From JAFALK01 sp036500605 (GTDB lineage: Bacteria; Pseudomonadota; Gammaproteobacteria; Burkholderiales; Burkholderiaceae_C), in assembly GCA_036500605.1 (NCBI GenBank), contig DASYBU010000036.1:1-64000 (forward strand): 64,000 nt of DNA, written 5' to 3'. Shown piece by piece: positions 41,675-50,364 of this stretch. Each line of letters starts with the position of its first letter. Within the stretch, counting starts at the first letter, position 1. Under the pieces are notes generated by a model. That model saw only the letters and a program-made list of their open reading frames with translations, did no database searches and was not told the DNA's origin. The position numbers and the translations under genes were made by a program.

Positions 41675-43546
41675 ATGAACTTCCTCAAGAATCTGAAGAT
41701 CGGGCCGCGCCTTGCGCTGGCCTTCGGCAGCGTGCTGGTCATGATGCTCGTGATCGCCGCGGTGGGCCTCTCCGGCATCTCCACGGTCAACGCTGGTCTC
41801 AAGTCCATGTACGAAGACCGGGCGGTGCCGCTCGCGCAACTGAGCGAGGTCGAATACATCTTCGTACGCAATCGCGTGCTGATCATGGACATCCTGGCGC
41901 GCCCCGAGGCGGCCAATATCGAGAAACGCTCAGCCGAACTCAAGACCAATATCGCGCGCGCCAGCGAGCTCATCAAGGCCTATACGGGCACCGAGATGAC
42001 CAGCGAGGAAAAAGGCCTGGCGGACGACTTTACACAGAAGCGCATCGACTACAACAACAAGGGCCTGCTTCCAATCCGCGACGCAGTCGCCGCAGGAAAG
42101 ATGGATGAGGCGCAGAAGATCTATCTCGATGTGGTTTCGGCGGGCGCGCCGGCCATCGAGAAGATCATCACGCGTCTGGTGAAGATCCAGGTCGAAGCGA
42201 GCCAGGCACTGTACGAATCGGCGAACCACACGAAGACCACCGCCAACACGACGGCCATCGTCGTCTCGCTGCTCGCGCTGCTGGTGGGCGCGGGCCTGGC
42301 CTGGGCCATCACCGTCTCGATCACCGGTCCGGTCAATCAGGCGGTGGACCTGGCCGAGACCGTGGCCGCGGGCGACCTGACGCGCTCCGTCCACGTCGAA
42401 GGCAAGGACGAAGTGGCCACGCTCCTGCGCGCGCTCGGCGCCATGACCGAGTCGCTGGTCAAGATCGTCGCCCAGGTGCGCGCCAGCTCCGACTCCATTG
42501 CGACCGGCTCGGCCGAAATCGCGACCGGCAACGCCGATCTGTCGCAGCGCACCGAGGAGCAGGCTTCGAGCCTCGAAGAAACCGCCGCCTCGATGGAACA
42601 GATGAACGCGACGGTCAAGCAGAACGCCGACACCGCCCAGATGGCGACCCAGCTCGCCACCTCGGCCAGCGGCGTGGCGGCCAAGGGCGGCGCGGTGGTG
42701 GCCCAGGTGATCACCACGATGGAAGACATCACGGCCAGCTCGCGCAAGATCAACGACATCATCGGCGTGATCGACGGCATCGCCTTCCAGACCAACATCC
42801 TGGCGCTGAACGCCGCCGTGGAAGCGGCCCGTGCCGGCGAACAGGGCCGCGGTTTTGCAGTCGTGGCCGGCGAGGTCCGCACGCTGGCCCAGCGCAGCGC
42901 GCAGGCCGCCAAGGAGATCAAGGCCCTGATCGGCCAGAGCGTCGAGAAGGTCGACGCCGGTTCGCGCCTGGTGGGCGAAGCGGGTACGACGATGGATGAG
43001 ATCGTCGCCCAGGTGAAGCGCGTGGCCGACCTGATCGGCGAGATCGGCGCCGCCACCCGCGAGCAGACGGTCGGCATCGGCCAGGTCAGCGAGGCCGTCA
43101 CGCAACTGGACCGCGTGACGCAGCAGAACGCGGCGCTGGTCGAAGAATCCGCCGCAGCAGCCGAAAGCCTCAAGCAGCAGGCTGCGCGCATGACGCAGGT
43201 GGTCGGCGTGTTCAAGCTCGATGCCTCGGCCGCGCGCAGCGTGGCGAGCGCGGCTCCCGCGCCGACGTACAAGGCACCGGCCTACAAGGCGCCGGCCGCC
43301 AAGCCCGTGGCAAAGGCGTCGCTGAAGCCGGCGACCGCTTCGCCCATTCCGGTTGCGTCTTCGGCTGCGTCGAACAAGCCCGTTAGCAAGCCGGTCAGCA
43401 AGCCCGCCATCACCAAGCCCGCGCTGCGCAAGCCGCTCACCAGTCCGACCGGCAAGTCGCCTCTGACCAAGCCCGGCGCGGCGGCGGCGCCTCGTCCGGC
43501 GCCCTCGCCCGCGCCGGCCGCTGACGGCGATTGGGAGACCTTCTAA
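41675..43546 (+). CDS. Methyl-accepting chemotaxis protein with CheR-docking WETF tail
   Basis: A 623-residue chemoreceptor. TM1 (~residues 10-30), a periplasmic four-helix-bundle domain (4HB_MCP, ~35-185), TM2 (~190-212, TAIVVSLLALLVGAGLAWAI), a HAMP domain, then the signalling hairpin tip GIAFQTNILALNAAVEAARA with GRGFAVVAGEVRTLAQRSA. A Lys/Pro/Ala linker (~530-610: KPVSKPVSKPAITKPALRKP) leads to the C-terminal DWETF, like the NWETF peptide that tethers CheR/CheB in enterobacterial high-abundance receptors. The ligand is unknown. A strong terminator follows. Confidence 0.95.
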   Translation: MNFLKNLKIGPRLALAFGSVLVMMLVIAAVGLSGISTVNAGLKSMYEDRAVPLAQLSEVEYIFVRNRVLIMDILARPEAANIEKRSAELKTNIARASELIKAYTGTEMTSEEKGLADDFTQKRIDYNNKGLLPIRDAVAAGKMDEAQKIYLDVVSAGAPAIEKIITRLVKIQVEASQALYESANHTKTTANTTAIVVSLLALLVGAGLAWAITVSITGPVNQAVDLAETVAAGDLTRSVHVEGKDEVATLLRALGAMTESLVKIVAQVRASSDSIATGSAEIATGNADLSQRTEEQASSLEETAASMEQMNATVKQNADTAQMATQLATSASGVAAKGGAVVAQVITTMEDITASSRKINDIIGVIDGIAFQTNILALNAAVEAARAGEQGRGFAVVAGEVRTLAQRSAQAAKEIKALIGQSVEKVDAGSRLVGEAGTTMDEIVAQVKRVADLIGEIGAATREQTVGIGQVSEAVTQLDRVTQQNAALVEESAAAAESLKQQAARMTQVVGVFKLDASAARSVASAAPAPTYKAPAYKAPAAKPVAKASLKPATASPIPVASSAASNKPVSKPVSKPAITKPALRKPLTSPTGKSPLTKPGAAAAPRPAPSPAPAADGDWETF

Positions 43547-43580
43547 GCACACGGCGAGCCTTCAAACGCTCCACCACTCA

Positions 43581-43619
43581 CGCCGCCCGGCTGCCATTCG
43601 CGCAGCCGGGCGGCGTTTT
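43581..43619 (+). terminator. Strong terminator after the chemoreceptor
   Basis: A 13-bp GC-rich perfect stem (CGCCGCCCGGCTG with CAGCCGGGCGGCG, 9-nt loop) followed by TTTT. It is a textbook intrinsic terminator and ends the chemoreceptor transcript. Confidence 0.93.
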
Positions 43620-43694
43620 GTCGCAAGGGCCTCGCGGCCGAAGCGACGCCCCAGCAACATGCAGGCATCGTTCAACAACAGACGGAGCCTCCCC

Positions 43695-44192
43695 ATGCAA
43701 CTCGCCCTCGACATCGTTCAGCACATCCCCCTCTGGGTCTGGGCCATCCTCGCCTTCATCCTCGTGATGGGCACCCGCCAGCTGCGCGAGACGCGCATGC
43801 AGCGCACCCGGTTGCTGGTGCTGCCCGCCGTCTGGCTGGTCTTCGGCGCCTGGGGCGTGACGAAGTCCTTCGGCACGGAAGCCGTGCCCCTGCTGGCCTG
43901 GGCGATCGGTCTGGTCGCCAGCCTGGCGCTGGTCAGGACCTTGAAATGGCCCGGCCAGTCGCGCTTTGAAGCAGCGACCCAGGCCTATGTCGTGCCGGGC
44001 AGCGTGCTGCCGCTGATCATCATGCTCGGCATCTTCTGCGCCAAGTTCACGCTCGGCGTCAGCCTGGCCATGCATCCGATGCTGGCCCAGGGTCTGTTGT
44101 TTGCCACCGGCTTCAGCCTGCTGTTCGGTGTTTTGAGCGGTACGCTCCTGGGCCGTTCCATCACCATCCTCAGTCGCGCCAAGTCATCATGA
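43695..44192 (+). CDS. Small polytopic membrane protein, first gene of a LytSR-type unit
   Basis: A 165-residue protein with about five hydrophobic segments (IPLWVWAILAFILVMGT, LVLPAVWLVFGAWG, PLLAWAIGLVASLAL, SVLPLIIMLGIFCAK, LLFATGFSLLFGVLSG). I do not recognise a named family with confidence. The start MQLALDIVQHIPLW at 43695 follows GGAGCC; an upstream Met at 43659 is less likely. It overlaps the kinase gene by 4 nt, so it may be a sensor accessory or the target of this two-component pair. Confidence 0.8.
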   Translation: MQLALDIVQHIPLWVWAILAFILVMGTRQLRETRMQRTRLLVLPAVWLVFGAWGVTKSFGTEAVPLLAWAIGLVASLALVRTLKWPGQSRFEAATQAYVVPGSVLPLIIMLGIFCAKFTLGVSLAMHPMLAQGLLFATGFSLLFGVLSGTLLGRSITILSRAKSS

Positions 44193-45196
44193 ATCTTTCG
44201 CTCTCCAATGTGCGGCGCCAGGTGCGGATCGTCGCCGTGACCACGGCGATCTTCACCGCGATCTTCGTACTGGCCTTCAAGCAGCCCGTCGGCTCGACCC
44301 TGCTGTACTGCGCCAGCATCACGATCTGCTGCTGGGTGCTGATGCAATCGGCGCGCGTGCTGCTCTGCAAGCTGCTGCACCGCGAGAACCTGGGCTGGTT
44401 GCTGGTGATCCCGATGCTGGTGTGCGTCACGCCCCTGGGCTATACGGCCGGCACCTGGTTCGCCGACAGCATCCTCGGCGTGCACACGCCGACCCTGTTG
44501 GAGATCGACGCCCGCAGTGTGCTCTTCCTGCTGCTGATGTCCTTGCTGCCCGGCGTGGCGATTGCCTACTACCTCAGCAGCCAGGCGCAGTTGGCCAAGG
44601 CCAAGGCCCAGGCCGCCGAACAGCAACTGCGCGCCCTACAAGCTCAGCTGGAGCCACACATGCTGTTCAACACGCTGGCCAATCTGCGCGCGCTGATCAC
44701 GCTGGACCCGCCGCGCGCGCTGACCATGCTCGACCAGCTGATCTCCTTCCTGCGCGCCACGCTGCAGGCCTCGCGCACCGGCACGCATTCACTGGCGGAT
44801 GAATTTGCGCGGCTCGCCGACTATCTGGCGCTGATGCAGGTGCGGATGCAGGATCGGCTGCGGCCGGTGCTCGATCTCCCGCCCGAGCTGGCCAACGCCC
44901 AGGTCCCGCCCATGCTGCTGCAACCGCTGGTCGAAAACGCGATCAAGCATGGCCTGGAGCCTTCGATCGAAGGCGGCGAGCTGCGTATCAGCGCCCGCCG
45001 CGAAGGCTCGAAGCTCCTGCTCGAAGTGGCCGACAGCGGCGTCGGCCTGAGCGACGCGCCGAGCACCGGCACCCAGTTCGGCCTTCACCAGATCCGCGAG
45101 CGTTTGGCGACGAGCCACGGCGCTAATGCCAACCTCACACTGACCGCCAACCCGCAAGGCGGCGCTATTGCCACCATCACCCTGCCCTTGCCATGA
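44189..45196 (+). CDS. LytS-like sensor histidine kinase
   Basis: A 335-residue membrane kinase of the His_kinase (LytS/YehU) family. Four hydrophobic segments occupy residues ~12-140. The phosphoacceptor region is LQAQLEPHMLFNTLANLRAL (His in EPHMLFN). The HATPase domain has MLLQPLVENAIKHGLEPSIE (N-box) and VADSGVGLSDAP (G1). It overlaps its response regulator by 4 nt. The signal is unknown. Confidence 0.93.
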   Translation: MNLSLSNVRRQVRIVAVTTAIFTAIFVLAFKQPVGSTLLYCASITICCWVLMQSARVLLCKLLHRENLGWLLVIPMLVCVTPLGYTAGTWFADSILGVHTPTLLEIDARSVLFLLLMSLLPGVAIAYYLSSQAQLAKAKAQAAEQQLRALQAQLEPHMLFNTLANLRALITLDPPRALTMLDQLISFLRATLQASRTGTHSLADEFARLADYLALMQVRMQDRLRPVLDLPPELANAQVPPMLLQPLVENAIKHGLEPSIEGGELRISARREGSKLLLEVADSGVGLSDAPSTGTQFGLHQIRERLATSHGANANLTLTANPQGGAIATITLPLP

Positions 45197-45987
45197 CCCT
45201 CACCGCCCTGATTGCCGAAGACGAAGCCCTGCTGGCGCAATGCCTGAACCAGGATCTGAAAACCCTGTGGCCCGAGCTGCGCGTGCTCTCACCCCACGCC
45301 GCGCACGGCCAACAAGCCGTGGAGCAGGCGCTGGCGTTCAAGCCCGACATCTGCTTCCTGGACATTCGCATGCCGGGCATGAGCGGCCTCGAAGCCGCCG
45401 CCGCGATGGCCGAGGATTGGCCGGCCGGCACGCCCTTCCCGCTGATCGTCTTCGTGACCGCCTACGACCAGTACGCCTTGCAAGCCTTCGAGCATGCGGC
45501 TGTCGACTATGTGCTCAAGCCGGTGCAGGTCGAGCGCCTGGCACTGACGGTGCAGCGCTTGCAGGAACGGCTCACGAAACCCGGCAGCCTCGAAGACAGC
45601 GTGGAGCAATTGCGCCAGCTGCTAACGCCCAAGACCGGCGCAGCCTCATCAGCTCCATCGGCGCCCTTGAAGCTGCTGCAAGTGAGTCTCGGCAACAGCA
45701 TCCAGATGATCCCGGTCGAAGAGATCATCTATTTCGAGGCCTCCGACAAGTACGTGCGCGCCGTCACTGCCGGCAAGGAACACCTGCTGCGCGTCTCGCT
45801 GCGCGAATTGCTGCCCCAGCTCGACAACCAGGCCTTCTGGCAGGTCCACCGCAGCCTGATCGTGCGGGCCGAATGCATCGAGCGCGCCGTGCGCGACGAG
45901 TCTGGCAAGCTGACCCTGCATCTGCGCAACAGCCCCGACAAGCTGGTGGTCAGCCGCATGCATGCCCATCTGTTCAAGGGTCTCTGA
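45193..45987 (+). CDS. LytTR-family response regulator
   Basis: A 264-residue regulator with an N-terminal receiver (AEDEALLAQ; phosphorylated Asp in ICFLDIRMPGMSGLEAA; Lys in VLKPVQVERL) and a C-terminal LytTR DNA-binding domain (IIYFEASDKYVRAVTAGKEH, FWQVHRSLIVRAECIERAV). The LytTR type binds direct repeats upstream of its targets. It is the partner of the preceding kinase. Confidence 0.95.
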   Translation: MTLTALIAEDEALLAQCLNQDLKTLWPELRVLSPHAAHGQQAVEQALAFKPDICFLDIRMPGMSGLEAAAAMAEDWPAGTPFPLIVFVTAYDQYALQAFEHAAVDYVLKPVQVERLALTVQRLQERLTKPGSLEDSVEQLRQLLTPKTGAASSAPSAPLKLLQVSLGNSIQMIPVEEIIYFEASDKYVRAVTAGKEHLLRVSLRELLPQLDNQAFWQVHRSLIVRAECIERAVRDESGKLTLHLRNSPDKLVVSRMHAHLFKGL

Positions 45988-46028
45988 CGCGGCGGCGATA
46001 ATTGGCGCAAACCTCCACATTGAGTTCC

Positions 46029-47810
46029 ATGTCGCACCCGACCGAAGAGACCGTCAAGCCCAGCAACTTCCTGCGCGCCATCATTGAGCGCGATCTTGCG
46101 ACCGGCACGCTCGCCGGCCGTCATTTCGCCGGCACGCCCGGCGACGCCGCCCACCAAGCCGCCGGCCCGCTGGACCCGGCCAGGATCCGCACGCGCTTTC
46201 CGCCCGAGCCGAACGGCTACCTGCATATCGGCCATGCCAAGAGCATCTGCCTGAACTTCGGCTTGGCGCGTGATTACGACGGCGTCTGCCACCTGCGTTT
46301 CGACGACACCAATCCCGAGAAGGAAGAGCAGGAGTACGTCGACGCGATCAAGGAAATGGTCACCTGGCTGGGCTGGGACTGGAACGCCAACGGCAACTCG
46401 CACCTGTTCCAGGCCAGCGACTACTTCGACTTCATGTACCGCGCCGCCGAGTACCTGGTCGGCGCCGGCCTTGCCTATGTGGACGAGCAGACCGCTGATG
46501 AGATGCGCGCCAATCGCGGCGACTTCGCCACGCCCGGCACCAACAGCCCCTTCCGCGATCGCACGCCGGCCGAGCACCTGGCGCGCCTGCGCGAGATGCG
46601 TGACGGCAAGCACGCCGACGGCACGATGGTCTTGCGCGCCAAGATCGACATGGCCTCGCCGAACATCAATCTGCGCGACCCGGCGCTCTACCGCATCCGC
46701 CGCGCCACGCATCACAACACCGGCGACAAATGGTGCATCTACCCGATGTACACCTTCGCCCACCCGATCGAGGACGCGCTCGAAGGCATCACGCACAGCG
46801 TCTGCACGCTTGAGTTTGAAGACCAACGTCCGTTCTACGACTGGCTGGTCGGCGCGCTCGCCGACGGCGGCCTGCTGGCTCGCCCGCTGCCGCATCAGTA
46901 CGAATTCGGCCGGCTGAACCTCAGCTATGTGGTGACCAGCAAGCGCAAGCTGCGCCAGCTGGTGGACGAAGGCCACGTGAACGGCTGGGACGATCCGCGC
47001 ATGCCCACGCTGGTCGGCATGCGCCGCCGCGGCTACACGCCCGAAAGCATCCGCAACATGGTGGACTCCAGCGGCGTGACCAAGAGCAACACCTGGCTCG
47101 ACTACTCGGTGCTCGACGGCTACCTGCGTGCCGATCTTGAGAACAAGGCCGCGCGCGCCAGCGCCGTGATCGCGCCGCTCAAGCTCAAGCTGACGAACTA
47201 TGCCGAAATCTTCGGCAGCCTCGATCACCGCGAGCCGTGCAGCGCACCGGCCAACCCGCACGTGCCTGAGCTGGGCCATCGCCAATTCTCACTCGGCCCG
47301 GAGCTGTGGATCGAGCAGGACGACTTCCTCGAAGTGCCGGTCAAGGGCTATCAGCGCATGTTCCCGGGCAACAAGACGCGCCTGAAGTACGGCTATGTCG
47401 TCGAATGCACGGGCTGCGAGAAGGATGCCGACGGCAAGGTCACCGCCGTGCTGGCCACGCTGGTGCCCGACACCAAGAGCGGCACGCCGGGCGCCGACGC
47501 GATCAAGGTCAAGGGCGTGATCACCTGGGTGGGCGTGCATGAAGCCGTGCCGGCCGAGATCCGCCTGTACGACCGCCTCTTCACCGAGGCGCAGCCTGAA
47601 GCGGGCGGCCGCGATTTTCTGGAAACGCTGAACCCGAATTGCAAGCAGATTGCTCAGGGTTTTGTGGAGCCTTTACTGGCGGCGCTGCCGGCCGGGGTTC
47701 ACTTCCAGTTCGAGCGTCACGGTTACTTCGTGACCGATCGAGTGGATCACCAGGCGGACAAGCCCGTGTTCAACAAAATTACGGGTCTCAGAGACAACTG
47801 GGCGAAGTAA
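46029..47810 (+). CDS. glnS: Glutaminyl-tRNA synthetase
   Basis: A 593-residue class I aminoacyl-tRNA synthetase. The HIGH motif is in RFPPEPNGYLHIGHAKSICL (~residue 65) and the KMSKS equivalent appears as VVTSKRKLRQLV. The catalytic domain includes RFDDTNPEKEEQEYVDAI and ATHHNTGDKWCIYPMY. The C-terminal anticodon-binding barrel follows, ending KITGLRDNWAK. The start MSHPTEETVKPSNFLR at 46029 is used rather than the Met at 46002. Confidence 0.97.
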   Translation: MSHPTEETVKPSNFLRAIIERDLATGTLAGRHFAGTPGDAAHQAAGPLDPARIRTRFPPEPNGYLHIGHAKSICLNFGLARDYDGVCHLRFDDTNPEKEEQEYVDAIKEMVTWLGWDWNANGNSHLFQASDYFDFMYRAAEYLVGAGLAYVDEQTADEMRANRGDFATPGTNSPFRDRTPAEHLARLREMRDGKHADGTMVLRAKIDMASPNINLRDPALYRIRRATHHNTGDKWCIYPMYTFAHPIEDALEGITHSVCTLEFEDQRPFYDWLVGALADGGLLARPLPHQYEFGRLNLSYVVTSKRKLRQLVDEGHVNGWDDPRMPTLVGMRRRGYTPESIRNMVDSSGVTKSNTWLDYSVLDGYLRADLENKAARASAVIAPLKLKLTNYAEIFGSLDHREPCSAPANPHVPELGHRQFSLGPELWIEQDDFLEVPVKGYQRMFPGNKTRLKYGYVVECTGCEKDADGKVTAVLATLVPDTKSGTPGADAIKVKGVITWVGVHEAVPAEIRLYDRLFTEAQPEAGGRDFLETLNPNCKQIAQGFVEPLLAALPAGVHFQFERHGYFVTDRVDHQADKPVFNKITGLRDNWAK

Positions 47811-47924
47811 CCCGTACGTTTGGGCGAATAGCGCGCTTGCGCAACGTCAGAGCCCGCGTACTAAGGCGGCCAGATGGCGCCACGTCCGGGCTATTCCGCT
47901 ATTGAGATTCACTGCGGCTGGATA

Positions 47925-47952
47925 GAGTTGCCGAGCTCAAACTCGGCAACTC
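47925..47952 (+). promoter_or_regulatory. Perfect 11-bp hairpin just upstream of a lipoprotein start codon
   Basis: GAGTTGCCGAG (47925-47935) pairs perfectly with CTCGGCAACTC (47942-47952) across a 6-nt loop. There is no T-run on either side, so it is a poor intrinsic terminator. It ends 14 nt before the ATG at 47967, where no Shine-Dalgarno is visible. Confidence 0.55.
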
Positions 47953-47966
47953 ATATCCCCACACCC

Positions 47967-48521
47967 ATGAATCTGCACATCAAACTGATCGCCCTGGCCT
48001 CCATCGTCCTCAGCGGATGCTCGAACTTCCCTGTCGGACAATACGCCCCCAGCGAACAAAACAGGGCCGCGTTGATCGCGCAGGGGACTGAGCCGCTCAT
48101 CAGCGTGAAAGCGTTCACCGCAACCAAGCCGAACGTCACCAAACTCCAGTGCCGTGGCGCCGGCCATTTGGTCTTCCCGTCCGGTGAGTCGCCTGAGCAA
48201 TATCTGACGACCGCGCTGCGCAAGGAGCTGATGTTCGCCAACGTCTACGCTGAGAACGGCCCCATTCAGATCAGCGGGAATGTCCAGTTCCTGGACATGA
48301 ACTCGAATGTGTTCAACGCCGGCTGGCAGTTTGACGTCACTTTTTCAAACGGTGCCGACAGCTTTCAACTGCAATACCTTCATACGGTGAAGACTTCGTG
48401 GATGGCAGAACGTGCTTGCGGCGCCGTAGCCGAGCAGTTTGTAGAGGCCACCCAAGCACTCATTCAAAAGGCCATCACGAATCCGACCTTTGTGGGCTGG
48501 CGCAAGGCCGCCGCACACTGA
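47967..48521 (+). CDS. Small lipoprotein of unknown function
   Basis: A 184-residue lipoprotein: signal MNLHIKLIALASIVLSGC with lipobox LSGC at residues ~15-18. The mature protein has two further Cys (LQCRGAG and ERACGAV) that could form a disulfide, and a beta-rich middle (IQISGNVQFLDMNSNVFNAG, FDVTFSNGADSFQLQYLHTV). I do not recognise a family. It stands alone after glnS, behind the perfect hairpin, and its DNA is slightly AT-richer than the neighbours. Confidence 0.78.
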   Translation: MNLHIKLIALASIVLSGCSNFPVGQYAPSEQNRAALIAQGTEPLISVKAFTATKPNVTKLQCRGAGHLVFPSGESPEQYLTTALRKELMFANVYAENGPIQISGNVQFLDMNSNVFNAGWQFDVTFSNGADSFQLQYLHTVKTSWMAERACGAVAEQFVEATQALIQKAITNPTFVGWRKAAAH

Positions 48522-48533
48522 GACGGGGCAATC

Positions 48534-48743
48534 TCAGTCGCAAGCCAACACGACTGGGTTGGCGTATTCATGGCCGACGACGGCGCGGGCGAACAGGTAG
48601 TTTTCCCGCGCGCGCTCGCTCAGGGCGTCGAGCGTCACATCGCCGCGCGAGTCACAAGGAAAGACCAGTGCGCGACCGCTGTGGAACAGCGACTGGAAGC
48701 GCAACAAGAACTTCTGGGAAGACAAGGTGCCGTGCATGCTCAT
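48534..48743 (-). CDS. Small conserved Burkholderiales protein
   Basis: A 69-residue protein, MSMHGTLSSQKFLLRFQSLF, then ALVFPCDSRGDVTLDALSER, ARENYLFARAVVGHEYANPV. I recall similar short proteins (LRFQSLFxxGRxxxFPCDxxGxV) as widespread in Burkholderiales without known function. The ATG at 48743 has AGGAG 7 nt upstream. It is convergent with the lipoprotein gene (12 nt between stops). Confidence 0.75.
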   Translation of the reverse strand: MSMHGTLSSQKFLLRFQSLFHSGRALVFPCDSRGDVTLDALSERARENYLFARAVVGHEYANPVVLACD

Positions 48744-48853
48744 GGTGGACTCCTGGTACAGCTACAACGCGCGAGGGCTACCTTTGGTTTATCGGCACCC
48801 TGGCGTTTAATTTAGGCGTTAGCGGGGTAAAGCAGGCGTGCAAACGTCGCGTA

Positions 48854-48875
48854 AAACACCCGCATTTCGGCGGGT
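48854..48875 (-). terminator. Terminator downstream of dbpA
   Basis: ACCCGC (48858-48863) pairs with GCGGGT (48870-48875), loop ATTTCG. In the minus direction the stem is followed by GTTTTACG. It lies about 42 nt after the dbpA stop, with a G/C-homopolymer stretch between. The rest of 48744-48916 shows no gene. Confidence 0.65.
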
Positions 48876-48916
48876 CCCCCCCGCAGCTCAGGGGGCCCGC
48901 GCAAAGCATCACGATC

Positions 48917-50353
<1,437 letters not shown>

Positions 50354-50364
50354 GGCCCCGATTG

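Noticed and set aside
43581..43619. The long GC hairpin after the chemoreceptor as a riboswitch or small RNA
   Set aside because: A perfect stem followed by TTTT directly after a stop codon is fully explained as an intrinsic terminator.
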